Both the position numbers and the translations under genes were made by a program. A stretch of DNA of 64,000 nt. It comes from Glaciecola sp. HTCC2999 (lineage in GTDB: Bacteria; Pseudomonadota; Gammaproteobacteria; Enterobacterales; Alteromonadaceae). Below are positions 34,815 through 45,933 of this stretch, one piece after another. The notes under the pieces are model-generated. The model had not been told where the DNA came from. It worked only from the letters and a program-made list of their open reading frames with translations, and made no database searches. The DNA lies in NCBI RefSeq assembly GCF_000155775.1, contig NZ_DS989810.1, positions 476,611 to 540,610 on the forward strand, given 5' to 3'. Numbering within the stretch: position 1 is the first letter of the stretch; every line of letters starts with the position of its first letter.

Positions 34815-37679
34815 TTAATCCTCGGTGATAACAAAACTATATTGTCCAGCGTGATGTAAACTTGGTGTTTTGTTTGGCAATGTTACCAAGGCTTGGGTAT
34901 TTTGCGGAATACTTATATCCCACTTTATTTGATTTCCTACGCGCTGCCATGAACTTTTTATCTCGCCATAGCCTGTGGTGAAGCTAACATCAGCATGATC
35001 TAAATCACGAGGAAATACAGGTTTTAAGATAAACTCTTGAAAACCGACACTGTTTTCCATCGGGCGAATACCGCCTAATCCTTGATAAAACCAGCCGTCA
35101 TAACCGCCATGAAATGGGTGATTTAAAGAACGAACTGGGCCGCGGCCTTTGCTGGGATCAAATGCGCCTTTACGCTCCCATAAGGTTGTGCCATTAAGTT
35201 CATCAAATAAATAAGAAAAGCCCGGATAACCTTTTGCTTTAAAAATATTAAATGCGGTGTCGGTATAGCCATAATCACTTAATGATAAATACAAATAGCT
35301 TTGGCCAAGGGCACCTACAGAAGAGTGACCTCGCCATTTTTCGACAACATCTTTATTTAATGCATCAGCAACACTTTGGCGTAATTCAACCGGTGTAATA
35401 CCAAATTGCAATGCCATACTATCGGCTGTTTGACTGCCGTAATGGCCGGTTTCTGGGTTATAAAATGCTTGGTGAAAGCCATGGCTTAAATTTTGATATA
35501 AGGTTTGATATTGCGCTTGTGCAGCTGTATTACCGAGTACTTCTGAAATTTTACTCATATAGTTTGCCGCTTGCGTAAATAAAGCGGTACTGGTGATCGC
35601 AGGTATTGTCCATTGTGGTACACCACGGCCGCCCACTCGTGGAGTTCCAGGTGAAGGGACAGGATCACACCAATCACCAAAGCCGTTCTTGATTAAAAAG
35701 TCCGACATTTGGCTTTGACCAAAATCCATGTATTTCACTAAACTTTGATATTGGTTTGCTAGCAGTTGTATGTCGCCGTGATGACGATAATGCTCCCAAG
35801 CAATAAATACTTCGGCTACAGCCCAATCAACTTTACCACCACCGGTACGTTTACCCGGTACTACAGTTGGTGCAATGTTTTCAGCTGTTTGAAAATCGCC
35901 TAAATATTTTGGCCAAAAATTGTTCATATTGAAATTGTAATTACCAGTGATCAGCGCAGCATGGGCATCACCAGTCCAGCCGGCTTTTTCGCGGATCGGG
36001 CAATCTAATGGCACACTCATTAAGTTACTTTCATAGCTCCATAATGCAGTGTGATGAATACGATTAACTAAAGCATCTGAACTTTTGAATTGTCCGATAC
36101 GTTTAACATCGCTGCGAACTAATTGTGCACTTAACGCTGATAACGGCGGTTGCTCTGTTAAACCCGTAATTTCGACATACCTAAAGCCATGCCAAGTAAA
36201 ACTTGGTGTCCAAGATGCTTGTTGGTTGTTTGAAGCAATATAGCCGTCAACGGCATTTAACTGTGTTGCCCAGCCGCCGCCACTTAACTGGCTAATGTTA
36301 CCTTTTTCATCTTGCCACTCAGCAAACTTTAAAAATACCCCTTGGCCCGGTGCTAGGTTTAATTCGTTTAAATGTAAGGTTGGAATACCGGTAAAATTTT
36401 GGCCAAAATCAAATACCCAAACATTTTCTTTTGGTTGCATAATTTTTACCGGTTTCATCGCTTTTATTGGGCGAATTGGTGGCAACAATTGTGGCACTAA
36501 TTGCTTGGTAGGCCAATTTGCTAATAATTTAGCCGCTTGCCAATCATCAAAGCTTTTCTGGTTATCAGTGTTATGCCCGTTAGTAACGCTATGCCAGTTA
36601 GGAATGTGTTTTGATGCATCATAAAGCTCACCAGAAAATATACCTTCTTTCACGGTTGGTGATGGCGCGCTTAACCAATTTTCATCAGATGCAATAATTT
36701 GCTTACTGCCATCGCTATAACTAATTTCTAGCTGAGCAATAAAGGTTGGTTGGCCAAAAGAATACGACCGTTTTGGTTTGCTTGATTTTTTCGCATCAGG
36801 ATTTTCCCAACGACTAAAGGCAATATTCTCATCATACCAACCGCTCCCTAAGTGAACCCCAATGGCATTTTTACCACTTTTTAATAACGCTGAAACTTCA
36901 TCGGTGTTGTATAAAATGCGTTTATCAAAATCAGTTTGCCCAGGGTCCATGATACGGTCTTTCACTTTTTTACCATTGATAAACAGCTCATAATAACCAC
37001 CGGCTGTGCTGTGTAATCTTGCTGAAGTGATTTGTTTATCAATAGCAAACTCATGGCGAAATAAGCTGGCTGTCGGCATCATTTTTAAGGGGGCAATTGC
37101 TGGTGTTTTAAAACCGCCTTCTTCCTTTTCAACCGTGCCCACTAAGCTTATCCATTGATTAACTTCAGGGGTTATTTCCGTAATTGTTGGAGTGGCAACT
37201 TGAAGCCACTTGGCTTGCCAATCGGTTTTGTTTAGTAAGCCCATTTGCCAATAAGCGGCGGCACTCCATGCACTAGGTTTAGTGTTATCAACTTGCCAAA
37301 CACGTACACGCCAAAAAGCACTATCGTTACTTGTTAAAGGTTTACCTTGGTAAGCAATATTGAGTGATTGTTTACCTTGAACTTTACCGCTATCCCATAA
37401 ATCAGGATTGTTTTGGCTTAAAGCTTCTGCGCTACTAGCAACCTGAATTTGATAAAAAGCTTGTTGCTTAGTATTCGCATGCCATGACAGTCGTGCTGTT
37501 TGGTTATGGACATTTAGTGGTTTGTTTTTACCTTCAGTTAATAAGTTCGTTGGTGAATTTATTATGCTATTTGGCTCATTTTTTTGAACACAGCCCATTA
37601 ATGAGCTAGTAACTAACAATAGCCCAATAGGGATTGTTTTTAATTTTTTTAAACAGTTTACTGTTTGGAAAGAGAACAT
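34815..37679 (-). CDS. GH78 alpha-L-rhamnosidase (lipoprotein)
   Basis: A 954-aa exo-acting rhamnosidase of family GH78. A type II signal peptide (lipobox LMGC, Cys30) is followed by an Ig-like N-terminal domain (SWHANTKQQAFYQIQVASS...WRVRVWQ). Next come the Bac_rhamnosid_N region with GWYDENIAF, and an (alpha/alpha)6 catalytic domain with the acid motif DCPIREKAGWTGD (near residue 560) and the second-Glu region TTLWERKG (near 833). It would release terminal alpha-L-rhamnose in the periplasm or at the surface. It is 17 nt downstream of the S1 sulfatase at 37697, in one operon. Confidence 0.92.
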   Translation of the reverse strand: MFSFQTVNCLKKLKTIPIGLLLVTSSLMGCVQKNEPNSIINSPTNLLTEGKNKPLNVHNQTARLSWHANTKQQAFYQIQVASSAEALSQNNPDLWDSGKVQGKQSLNIAYQGKPLTSNDSAFWRVRVWQVDNTKPSAWSAAAYWQMGLLNKTDWQAKWLQVATPTITEITPEVNQWISLVGTVEKEEGGFKTPAIAPLKMMPTASLFRHEFAIDKQITSARLHSTAGGYYELFINGKKVKDRIMDPGQTDFDKRILYNTDEVSALLKSGKNAIGVHLGSGWYDENIAFSRWENPDAKKSSKPKRSYSFGQPTFIAQLEISYSDGSKQIIASDENWLSAPSPTVKEGIFSGELYDASKHIPNWHSVTNGHNTDNQKSFDDWQAAKLLANWPTKQLVPQLLPPIRPIKAMKPVKIMQPKENVWVFDFGQNFTGIPTLHLNELNLAPGQGVFLKFAEWQDEKGNISQLSGGGWATQLNAVDGYIASNNQQASWTPSFTWHGFRYVEITGLTEQPPLSALSAQLVRSDVKRIGQFKSSDALVNRIHHTALWSYESNLMSVPLDCPIREKAGWTGDAHAALITGNYNFNMNNFWPKYLGDFQTAENIAPTVVPGKRTGGGKVDWAVAEVFIAWEHYRHHGDIQLLANQYQSLVKYMDFGQSQMSDFLIKNGFGDWCDPVPSPGTPRVGGRGVPQWTIPAITSTALFTQAANYMSKISEVLGNTAAQAQYQTLYQNLSHGFHQAFYNPETGHYGSQTADSMALQFGITPVELRQSVADALNKDVVEKWRGHSSVGALGQSYLYLSLSDYGYTDTAFNIFKAKGYPGFSYLFDELNGTTLWERKGAFDPSKGRGPVRSLNHPFHGGYDGWFYQGLGGIRPMENSVGFQEFILKPVFPRDLDHADVSFTTGYGEIKSSWQRVGNQIKWDISIPQNTQALVTLPNKTPSLHHAGQYSFVITED

Positions 37680-37696
37680 ATTTAAACCTATAGTTT

Positions 37697-39223
37697 TTAA
37701 TGATTTTTGGAATCAGCATTTACAAAGTCGGTTTTTTTATTACCATCAAAAGCACGTTGTTTAACCGTATTATTACGCTCAGCTTCATATTGATCTATGT
37801 AAGCATCTGTTTTTTGTCTTAGCTGGTTTAAAATATTTTCATGTTGGGCAGAATTCGCTAAGTTGGTTGCTTCATTGGGATCATTTTTTAAATCATAAAG
37901 TTGTTCATGTTTATCTCGGTAGTAACGAACATATTTCCAATCCTCGGTTCTTACCCCAACCGTTGGGGGTATTTTGAAGACTTTAGGCGAAAATAAATGC
38001 TCAAAAAAGAATTCGCTGCGCCATTCGGGTGTTTCACCTGCCATAATTGGTTTGAGAGATTTACCCTGATAACGCATAGATAATTCGATACCTGCTAAAT
38101 CTAAAATAGTAGGTGCAATGTCGATATTTAACGCAATTTCTTCCCGCACTTGTGCTTTGCGATTACGCGGATCAAAAATGATAAGTGGCACACGTAAATC
38201 TTCATCCCAACCAAACCATTTCCCGGCCAATTGACGGTTGTTTAATGAGTAACCATTATCACCGGTATAAATAATAATGGTGTTTTCAGCCATACCGGCT
38301 TCAACTAACTTGTCGTAAAGCATACCAACACCGCGGTCAACGGCACTGACGGCACGGTAATGACGCTTAACCATTTTTTGATACAAGGCTTCGGTTTTAT
38401 AACGATACTGCCAGCGCTCTCGGCCAAGGGATGTTTTTAAAAAGTCAGGCAATGCTTCAAAATCTGCTGCCGACGATAATGGCGCAGGTGGTATAGTTAT
38501 GTCGTTGTAATACTCGTCAAATTCAGCAGGGTAGTGGTATTGATCTACTTTATCTGGGTCAAGGGCGTGGGGATTCCAAAAACTAACCGATAATGACCAA
38601 GGCTGACCGCTCCCTTTATTTTGCTCGATAAAGTCTTTAGCAAGCTCAACAAAGTGGTAGGTCTGTGGACGCTCAACACCCTTGTGGATGTCGTTTTTTT
38701 TCATTTTTGAACGTTTAAAATAGTCAAAACGCTGCTCGATATTGCCCGAGGTTTCAACACCAAATTTACCAACAAAACCGGTTGTATAACCGTGTTGTTT
38801 TAATACCACTGGGTAGGTAATCGCCATATCTTCTTCAGATACAGGTGGACGGTGAAACGAATAATCGCTAGTGCGTTCGGTTAATCCAGTTAAAATACTA
38901 GCGCGACTGGCGCCACAAATAGGTGTAGTAACAAACGCCTTTTTGAAGAACACGCCTTGATCGGCCAATTTATCTAGTGTTGGCGTTTTTACTATTGGGT
39001 GGTATTTACCAATTAAGTCCCACCTGTGATCATCAGCTAAAATAAATAAAATGTTTGGCCGTTGTTGTTCTTGCTGGTTCGATACTAGATTTTTAGTGTC
39101 TTTATCCGTTAACTGGCAGGCAGATGTTAGTAAGCTGGCGGACAATAATAAACCTAGTTTTATCCTGTAGGATTTATGACTTTTTTTAAACTGAGTCGTT
39201 ATTTTTGTAAAAACATTATCCAT
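37697..39223 (-). CDS. S1-family sulfatase
   Basis: A 508-aa periplasmic sulfatase. A long positive n-region precedes a signal or lipoprotein sequence (LLTSAC, Cys36). The metal site is FILADDHRWD, the FGly site CGASR (Cys103), and the second metal region is YTGDNGYSLNNR. CGASR with DDHRWD is typical of S1 subfamilies active on carrageenan, fucoidan or ulvan-type glycans. A strong Shine-Dalgarno AAGGGG precedes the ATG. It lies between the two GH78 genes with gaps of 1 and 17 nt, so it is tightly co-transcribed. Confidence 0.92.
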   Translation of the reverse strand: MDNVFTKITTQFKKSHKSYRIKLGLLLSASLLTSACQLTDKDTKNLVSNQQEQQRPNILFILADDHRWDLIGKYHPIVKTPTLDKLADQGVFFKKAFVTTPICGASRASILTGLTERTSDYSFHRPPVSEEDMAITYPVVLKQHGYTTGFVGKFGVETSGNIEQRFDYFKRSKMKKNDIHKGVERPQTYHFVELAKDFIEQNKGSGQPWSLSVSFWNPHALDPDKVDQYHYPAEFDEYYNDITIPPAPLSSAADFEALPDFLKTSLGRERWQYRYKTEALYQKMVKRHYRAVSAVDRGVGMLYDKLVEAGMAENTIIIYTGDNGYSLNNRQLAGKWFGWDEDLRVPLIIFDPRNRKAQVREEIALNIDIAPTILDLAGIELSMRYQGKSLKPIMAGETPEWRSEFFFEHLFSPKVFKIPPTVGVRTEDWKYVRYYRDKHEQLYDLKNDPNEATNLANSAQHENILNQLRQKTDAYIDQYEAERNNTVKQRAFDGNKKTDFVNADSKNH

Positions 39224-39224
39224 T

Positions 39225-42050
39225 TTAACCCCTTATAATCTTGCCGTGAATCTGATAAACACCCGGCGCTAGTTTAGTCAACGCCAGTTGTTTCAATGCT
39301 TTATTTGTTGATACTTTTTCACCATTTATAGCTAACGAAGTGACTTGTGGTAATACAAAATTTGCTCGGCTATTTTTGGGAATAGTCACCTGCATATCGA
39401 GCTTACCTTGAACAACCTTCCAGCTCACTTTAACTTCACCTTGAAGTGTTTTATAACTGCCCGAGGCATTTGTTAAACGCTGATTAAATTGCGGGGCGAT
39501 ATTAATTTCTTTAAAACCCGCACTGGCGGCATTGATGCCTAAAATACCTTCATAAAACCACTGTGCGACTGCACCATAGGCGTAATGATTCAGCGAGTTC
39601 ATTTTTTCTTTATTAAAACCATCTTTAAGTGAATAGGAATCCCAACGTTCCCATGTGGTAGTCGCGCCATTGTTAATTGAATAAAACCATGACGGGTAAC
39701 TTTCTTTAAACAAAATGTCATACATAAGATCACTTCTGCCCATATCTTGAAGAACAGGTGCTAATAATGGCGTACCTAAAAAACCGGTGCGCAGATGATT
39801 ATCCGCATTTTGTATTTCAGTAATTAGGTGATTTTGAGCATTGGTAATATCAACGTCGTCAAATAAGTTAAACGCTAACGGCAGTAAATAACTGGCTTGC
39901 GTTGCCGGTGTTTTGACTTTGGTATATTGGTCATAAAACTCAGTTCTAAATGCTTTGCGCACTTGTTGGAATCGCTTTGCATACTGTTTAGCATCAGCTT
40001 CAAGGCCTAACACTGCGGCTGCTTTACTGGCATAATCTAACGATCTTGCCAAATAAGCGGTTGAGATCAAGTGAATTGGCGTATCACCGCGATTCGCTTT
40101 TTTCTTGCGTTGTGGATAAGGTTGCAACCAATCACCAAAGCCGCCCAATGTAGAGACGTTATTCTTAGCTTTCGCTTCGATAAATTTAAGCCACGACTGA
40201 ATCATGTTGTAGTTTTCACGTAACACTTGGCTGTCACCTGTTTGCAGGTATAGTTCCCAAGGAATAATCACTGCAGCATCGCCCCAACCTGAGGAGGTAC
40301 CTTTATCGTGACGACCAGGCACAATTGGCACGAAGTTAGGAATACGACCATCGGTAGCTTGATCTTCTCTTAAGGTTTGCAACCAAGCACTCCAAAACCC
40401 ATAAACATCTGCCATGTGCATTGACGGTTTAGCAAATACTTGTGCATCACCAGTCCAACCTAAACGTTCATCTCGTTGTGGGCAATCTGTTGGAATATCT
40501 AAGAAATTACCACGTAAACCCCACACCACATTCTCTGCCAATTTATTTAGTTTCGCGTGAGAAGATGTGAAGTTAGCATGAACATCGAAGTTTGAGTGTT
40601 GAACTAGACCTTTAACCCAATTTAGCTGAGGCTGCTGGTTTTGGTCATAACCAGAAAGCTCAACGTAACGATATCCGTGAAAGGTAAACGTTGGGGTATA
40701 AGAAATAGTGCCTGTTGTCGCGGGTGTATAGTAGTCGGTTGCTTTGGCTGAACGCATATTTTTAGTGTAAAACTTATTGTGTTCGAGCGCTTCAGCGAAA
40801 CGTATAGTTATTTGTTGGTTAGCTAAAACAGGAATATTTAACTCGGGAACACCTACCATGTTTTGTCCCATATCAAATACCACAACGCCTGATTTCGGGT
40901 TGGCAACTTGCACAATTTTTTGCGCGTTTAGCGTTAACTTGGTTTTAGTCGCCGTATGGCGTTTAGGAGATAGCACAACGTTTTGTTCTCGAGCCTCAAC
41001 TAATACTTGCTGCCATTGTTGAGGCGATTTTTTAATTGCAAATTCAGGCGTGTTCCAACCGGGCATTTCGAAGTTAGCATCGTAGGTTTCACCGTCGTAG
41101 TTTCCGGCTGCGCGAATAGGGCCATTGACTGTAGCGTGCCAACTACTATCGGTTACAATTGTTTGTTTTGTACCGTCTTGGTAGCTAATCTCTAATTGTG
41201 CAAGTAGGGCGTGGGGTTTTACATCACGCTTATGAGGGCTAATGATACGTCCGCCGTACCAGCCTTCAGCGGTAGTCGCTGCGAGAGTATTGTCTCCCTG
41301 TTGGAGAAATTCAGTAACATCATAGGTTAAGGTTTCAATGCGTTTGCGATATGGCGTCCAGCCGGGCGTCATTACATCGTCTGAAATCACTTGACCATTA
41401 AGATAGGCTTTAAAAATACCTTTGGCAGTAACATAAAGTCTTGCCTGTTTGACACTTCTAGACGCTGAAAAGTCCTTACGTAAATACTGTGGTCGATACA
41501 ATTTATTGGTAAATTGTTGTTTGTTTCTAGGAACTGTATCTTGATAAGTTTCCCCTGTTTCAGAGTGGCGTATCCATTGGCCTTGCCATTCATCATTGGT
41601 TAATAAGCCTAATTCTATTGAGGCTAACTTGCTCCACGATGACGCTTGATCATTTTCATCCCAGATACGCACCCGCCAATATACTTTTTGACGAGACGCA
41701 AGCGGCTTGCCTTGATACTTTATCCAAGCGTTGTTTGCCGATAATTGTTTTTGACTATCCCATAAATCTGCAGCCTCAATAGTTACGGCAGAGGACGCCA
41801 CCTGTATTTGAAAGGCTTGTTGAAACTGCGATTGAGCAGTTGGCGCAATTTGCCAAGTAAAACGCGGGTTTTTTTCATAATAACCAATAGGATCAACAAA
41901 ACCTTCACCTACTTTTAATGCAATGGGGGCAGTAGCATTGACAATTTTATTTGAATTAACCATATCATTAGGTTCGAACGAACAGGCTGTTAACAACAGC
42001 ATAAAGCCGATCAAACCTAAACAGCGGACTTTAATCATTGCACTAAACAT
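39225..42050 (-). CDS. GH78 alpha-L-rhamnosidase (lipoprotein), second paralogue
   Basis: A 941-aa GH78 enzyme. I start at the ATG ending at 42050 because GGAG sits 6 nt upstream and the signal peptide (LGLIGFMLLLTAC) then begins normally. The Ig-like domain (FTWQIAPTAQSQFQQAFQIQ), GWYGGRI, the acid motif DCPQRDERLGWTGDA (near residue 523) and TTTWERWDSY (near 801) are complete. It is only distantly related to the other GH78 (different acid motif, DERLGWTGD versus EKAGWTGD), suggesting distinct linkages. It ends 1 nt before the sulfatase start and is part of the same operon. Confidence 0.93.
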   Translation of the reverse strand: MFSAMIKVRCLGLIGFMLLLTACSFEPNDMVNSNKIVNATAPIALKVGEGFVDPIGYYEKNPRFTWQIAPTAQSQFQQAFQIQVASSAVTIEAADLWDSQKQLSANNAWIKYQGKPLASRQKVYWRVRIWDENDQASSWSKLASIELGLLTNDEWQGQWIRHSETGETYQDTVPRNKQQFTNKLYRPQYLRKDFSASRSVKQARLYVTAKGIFKAYLNGQVISDDVMTPGWTPYRKRIETLTYDVTEFLQQGDNTLAATTAEGWYGGRIISPHKRDVKPHALLAQLEISYQDGTKQTIVTDSSWHATVNGPIRAAGNYDGETYDANFEMPGWNTPEFAIKKSPQQWQQVLVEAREQNVVLSPKRHTATKTKLTLNAQKIVQVANPKSGVVVFDMGQNMVGVPELNIPVLANQQITIRFAEALEHNKFYTKNMRSAKATDYYTPATTGTISYTPTFTFHGYRYVELSGYDQNQQPQLNWVKGLVQHSNFDVHANFTSSHAKLNKLAENVVWGLRGNFLDIPTDCPQRDERLGWTGDAQVFAKPSMHMADVYGFWSAWLQTLREDQATDGRIPNFVPIVPGRHDKGTSSGWGDAAVIIPWELYLQTGDSQVLRENYNMIQSWLKFIEAKAKNNVSTLGGFGDWLQPYPQRKKKANRGDTPIHLISTAYLARSLDYASKAAAVLGLEADAKQYAKRFQQVRKAFRTEFYDQYTKVKTPATQASYLLPLAFNLFDDVDITNAQNHLITEIQNADNHLRTGFLGTPLLAPVLQDMGRSDLMYDILFKESYPSWFYSINNGATTTWERWDSYSLKDGFNKEKMNSLNHYAYGAVAQWFYEGILGINAASAGFKEINIAPQFNQRLTNASGSYKTLQGEVKVSWKVVQGKLDMQVTIPKNSRANFVLPQVTSLAINGEKVSTNKALKQLALTKLAPGVYQIHGKIIRG

Positions 42051-42131
42051 GTGAAACTCCATATTTTTTAGAATAAACATATTAATTAGCAACTTAATAG
42101 GAAAACCAGTTAAGTTTGGCGGTAGTTGATG

Positions 42132-45100
42132 TTATTTCGTTGCTAAACTGATTGATTTCGTCGAGCTTAACGTAACAGGTCCTAATAAACCTGAATCAAT
42201 CAAAGCATCGTCTTTTTTGACAAATTTATGCGTGGTAAAGGTACGACGATGGCCTTTTTTACCTGAGTTAGGTAAAGGTTCGTTGTTTATGTACCAAGCT
42301 GGCATGTTAGCGACACGTTTACCGTTTTCTTGCCAGAACCCTGAATTATCAGGCAGTGCTTCGTCGGTGATCATGCGGTTTGTCCAAGCGTTTGCTACCT
42401 TCACGGTAAGTTGGTTTTGTCCTGGTTGCAAATAAGACGATACATCTAAAGCAAATGGTGCAATCCACGTGGTGCCTACTTCTTTGCCATTAATAAACAC
42501 TTGCGCGGTGTTACCAACCTTACCTAAATCTAAGGTTACTTGCTGATCAGCGCTCAGTAATTCAGGGTTAATGGTAAAGGTTTGCTCGTATGTTGCGATA
42601 CCAGAATATGCGTGGATCTCAGGATTGCTTGAATCTTTCCAATTGCTGAGCTGGTCAAAGGTAAAGCTTTGATCTAAACCATAGTCTTTTTCAAATGATA
42701 CTTGCCAACTACCGGTTAACGTTTGCTTGCCGGCAACATCTGCTATTGAAACATCAGTAGTTCCTTCACCAAGGTCAACAGCAAGGCGCTGATTGCTTTG
42801 TGATACAAGCTGAATATTAAATTGTTGGTCATACACGGCTTCAATATCATGCTGGCGAATAACATTAGGCGTTAGTTTTGGCTTGCCGGTAGCGTCTTCA
42901 TTAAATACTACAAAAGTAGACTCTTCGGGTGCTAAACGGAACACAACATTGGTGATGTCATTGTCGATATCAAATGCTGCAACACGTTTGGTTTTTCCGG
43001 TATTAGCATCCCATAGTTCAGGCACTTTGCCGGTAACTTCAAAGCTTGCATCAAACAATTGCTCTTTATCACTGTCGTTATAAACAAAGTAAATATCTTG
43101 GTTGGCTGTTTTTCTGTGCGCGTAGAATAAGTTTTTGACGCCTTTAATGCGTAAGTCGTAGTTAAGGTTATGCTGTTGGTATATTTTCTGCCAATCGCTT
43201 AGTGATTTAATGGCCAAATGTGTGGTTTTTTGCGACCAAATAAAGTCGACCATTTGTTCAAATTCGGCTTGTTGCGCAGCACTAATATCACGGCCAGCAA
43301 GTTGTTTAATTGGTGAGCCTATGATCACGCCACCTTGTTTAGCAAATTGATGAATTTTCTTAACTGACTCGAAAGATAGCGTTTTGTGATTTTTTAACGC
43401 TAATATTTTATATTTCACGCCATGATTAAGATGGTAACGACCGTCTTGGTAAAATAGCTCATTGAGCTTTTCAGTATTTAAACAATCATAATTGATATAG
43501 GTTGGTACATGTTTGGTTTCAACTTTACGTCTTTCTGGGCAACCTGTTGGCGCAGCTTCGCCTAGGTACCATAGTACGTCAACCACCGGTTGGCCTTGGC
43601 GTAGCAGGTATTGACCGCGCGCTATATAGTTAAACCACGCTTTACCTGCGGTTGCAAACCAAGGTTGGGTGCCGTCTATATGTGCGCCCCAACGCTCCAT
43701 CGTCATACCCGGTACAACATGGGTATTTGATTGATGCACAAAGCGGTGAAATACAAATTGATTGACGCCTAATGCCCACGTTTTGTCGCCATCAAACTTG
43801 GCGTTAGCGGGGTTAAATTTCCAGTTATATTCTGGCAATGCTGTAAAAGCTTCTGCTGCGATAATATTACGATTATAAATATGACCAACAGAGATGGCAG
43901 AAGACAACATATAAATATTACGTTTTAGCCAAAACTCTCCCATCGTCATATCAACTTTACTGCCAGCGTCTAACTCATTAAAAGGCCCATGGCCATATGG
44001 CTCTGTGTAAGTTTTTAAGCCATCTTGGTGTGCTAACTCAGTAAAGTATTGGTAATAATTTTCGGTAATTAATTTATTACTTAAGCCGCGAATATCCCAA
44101 GTAACCGCTTTTGATGTTTCAACTGAATCAACAAACTTACCGGTGAATAATGGTAGAAAAGGAATAAGATCATAGCCGTGCAGCTCTTTAAATTGCTTAT
44201 CGTAACCTTGGGTCCAGTTTTGTCCGCCAACTTCGTAACTATCAATTTCAACATATTGCAACGCGCCTGGCGCAACTTGCTTGGCTTTATTAATCACATT
44301 GGTGACATAAGCATCGTAGTGATTTTTAAAGGCAGCGCGGCTGAATTTATCAACTTCTAAGCCTCTGCCTTCATCTGTTGGCGGAATATTAGTGGTGCCT
44401 TTGGCGGTGTAACCAAAACGCATAATGGTCCAGTCACCTGTTGGTAACACGGCATTAAGCTCGCCATCAGCAGAGAGCTTATCGGTTACGTTAATAATTT
44501 TACTGGCATCAATAATGTGCGCTTGATCTGGCGTACCAATATCAGGAAATTTGTGATAATTAGTATGGGTGGCTAACGTTCTACCTAAGTAGTTCCCCAT
44601 TCTTGGAGTTGAAGTTAAACTTGCTTCAAATACGTTTAAAGTTTTATCGGCAACAATTCTAAAATATTTTGCGGTAACGCCTTCGAATGCTGCGTCAAGA
44701 GCCCAACGTACTCGACCCGGGCGATTAACTTTCATATCGACATGTTTTTTAAAATTTTTGCCGTCATTAGAATACTGTAACTGGTATTTTATATGCTTGC
44801 CCCAATTGATATCGACACTAACAAAACGAATGGTAACGGGCTTGTCATATGCAAACTGTAACCATACGGGTTGTTCATTTTTCGATTTTATCGAGGAGAC
44901 GGTATCAACTTCAATATTATTAACCACACTAACATCAAAATCAGGATCTGAAGCGGTAATGGTAGGTGTTAACTGAGCGTCAATAATATCGGTAGGTAGC
45001 GATGGATAAGCAATAACCGCAATGTCGTGATAATAATCTAACATGGTCATCGGCTGAGCTAATTTAACGTTTATATTGCCCTTGTTGCTGGCATTGCTAT

Positions 45101-45680
45101 TTACAATTTTTTCACTCCAAGTCACTTGTTTCATTCCGTGCTCAGGTTTGTTCCACGGGCCACCACTTGATGACCAACCATCGGCGTTATGAATACCAAA
45201 AGTCATGCCCAAGCGTTTCGCTTCAGCCGCCATATGGCCGATTAATTCAATATGCTTTTCACTGTTAAAAAGCACATCACCTTTAGGCATACCAAGGCCA
45301 ATGCTAAAATATAATACGCCGCCAATACCTGCTTGTGCCATGGTTTCGAAATCTTTGGTGATACCTTCGGCAGACATATTACTATTCATGGCGTGATACC
45401 ATGTCAGTGGCTTAGTTTCTTTCGGTGGATTTTGGAAGTTTTCAAGCAAGCTCGGGTAGCTTGGATATCTTTGCTGGTGGCTATTATCTTGAACTTGGCT
45501 TTGGCTGCTTATTGTTTCGGTGTTGCTGTCATCGCTGGAGCCTTTAGATACAGTCGAAGCATTGTTTTGGTCGATACATCCCATCAAGGTAGTTGCGACA
45601 AGTATTGAGGCCGATAATATGATTCTACGGGATAATGAATTCATAACCATATTTATATTTAGGCTTGTTCTAATGTTCAT
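42132..45680 (-). CDS. GH106 alpha-L-rhamnosidase (lipoprotein)
   Basis: A 1182-aa protein of the GH106 family. Start ATG ends at 45680, with TTGGAGC 9 nt upstream; the longer frame's first codon is that same TTG. Lipobox LMGC follows a long n-region. The catalytic barrel begins PLTWYHAMNSNMSAEGITKDF and IGGVLYFSIG, with GIHNADGWSSSGGPW. A central sugar-binding-like insert (about 260-340) and C-terminal beta domains with a galactose-binding-like fold (VTLDLGKVGNTAQVFINGKE) follow. GH106 enzymes cleave rhamnose from rhamnogalacturonan or similar glycans. It sits 81 nt upstream of GH78. Confidence 0.9.
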   Translation of the reverse strand: MNIRTSLNINMVMNSLSRRIILSASILVATTLMGCIDQNNASTVSKGSSDDSNTETISSQSQVQDNSHQQRYPSYPSLLENFQNPPKETKPLTWYHAMNSNMSAEGITKDFETMAQAGIGGVLYFSIGLGMPKGDVLFNSEKHIELIGHMAAEAKRLGMTFGIHNADGWSSSGGPWNKPEHGMKQVTWSEKIVNSNASNKGNINVKLAQPMTMLDYYHDIAVIAYPSLPTDIIDAQLTPTITASDPDFDVSVVNNIEVDTVSSIKSKNEQPVWLQFAYDKPVTIRFVSVDINWGKHIKYQLQYSNDGKNFKKHVDMKVNRPGRVRWALDAAFEGVTAKYFRIVADKTLNVFEASLTSTPRMGNYLGRTLATHTNYHKFPDIGTPDQAHIIDASKIINVTDKLSADGELNAVLPTGDWTIMRFGYTAKGTTNIPPTDEGRGLEVDKFSRAAFKNHYDAYVTNVINKAKQVAPGALQYVEIDSYEVGGQNWTQGYDKQFKELHGYDLIPFLPLFTGKFVDSVETSKAVTWDIRGLSNKLITENYYQYFTELAHQDGLKTYTEPYGHGPFNELDAGSKVDMTMGEFWLKRNIYMLSSAISVGHIYNRNIIAAEAFTALPEYNWKFNPANAKFDGDKTWALGVNQFVFHRFVHQSNTHVVPGMTMERWGAHIDGTQPWFATAGKAWFNYIARGQYLLRQGQPVVDVLWYLGEAAPTGCPERRKVETKHVPTYINYDCLNTEKLNELFYQDGRYHLNHGVKYKILALKNHKTLSFESVKKIHQFAKQGGVIIGSPIKQLAGRDISAAQQAEFEQMVDFIWSQKTTHLAIKSLSDWQKIYQQHNLNYDLRIKGVKNLFYAHRKTANQDIYFVYNDSDKEQLFDASFEVTGKVPELWDANTGKTKRVAAFDIDNDITNVVFRLAPEESTFVVFNEDATGKPKLTPNVIRQHDIEAVYDQQFNIQLVSQSNQRLAVDLGEGTTDVSIADVAGKQTLTGSWQVSFEKDYGLDQSFTFDQLSNWKDSSNPEIHAYSGIATYEQTFTINPELLSADQQVTLDLGKVGNTAQVFINGKEVGTTWIAPFALDVSSYLQPGQNQLTVKVANAWTNRMITDEALPDNSGFWQENGKRVANMPAWYINNEPLPNSGKKGHRRTFTTHKFVKKDDALIDSGLLGPVTLSSTKSISLATK

Positions 45681-45933
45681 AAATATATGCTCCAAGATAA
45701 AATTTTTAATAGCCCCAATTTATTCATTGGTGACTTTAGAAAGATAAGTCAGTAACCCTGACAATTGATACCCATTCGATTAAATAATTTTTGCTATTCG
45801 TGTGTCTATGCTATGTCTATAGATAACTACCTTACTTTTATAATAAAACTACCTGCATCTACTTTTATTATTTTAACGTTATTATTTTGGTTTTGAATGC
45901 GGACATCATTTTCAGCTAATACTTTGCCAATGG

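Noticed and set aside
45205-45747. Several plus-strand open frames of 60-90 codons opposite the GH106 gene
   Set aside because: They are antisense to a well-supported 1182-aa enzyme and show no domain or ribosome-binding site.
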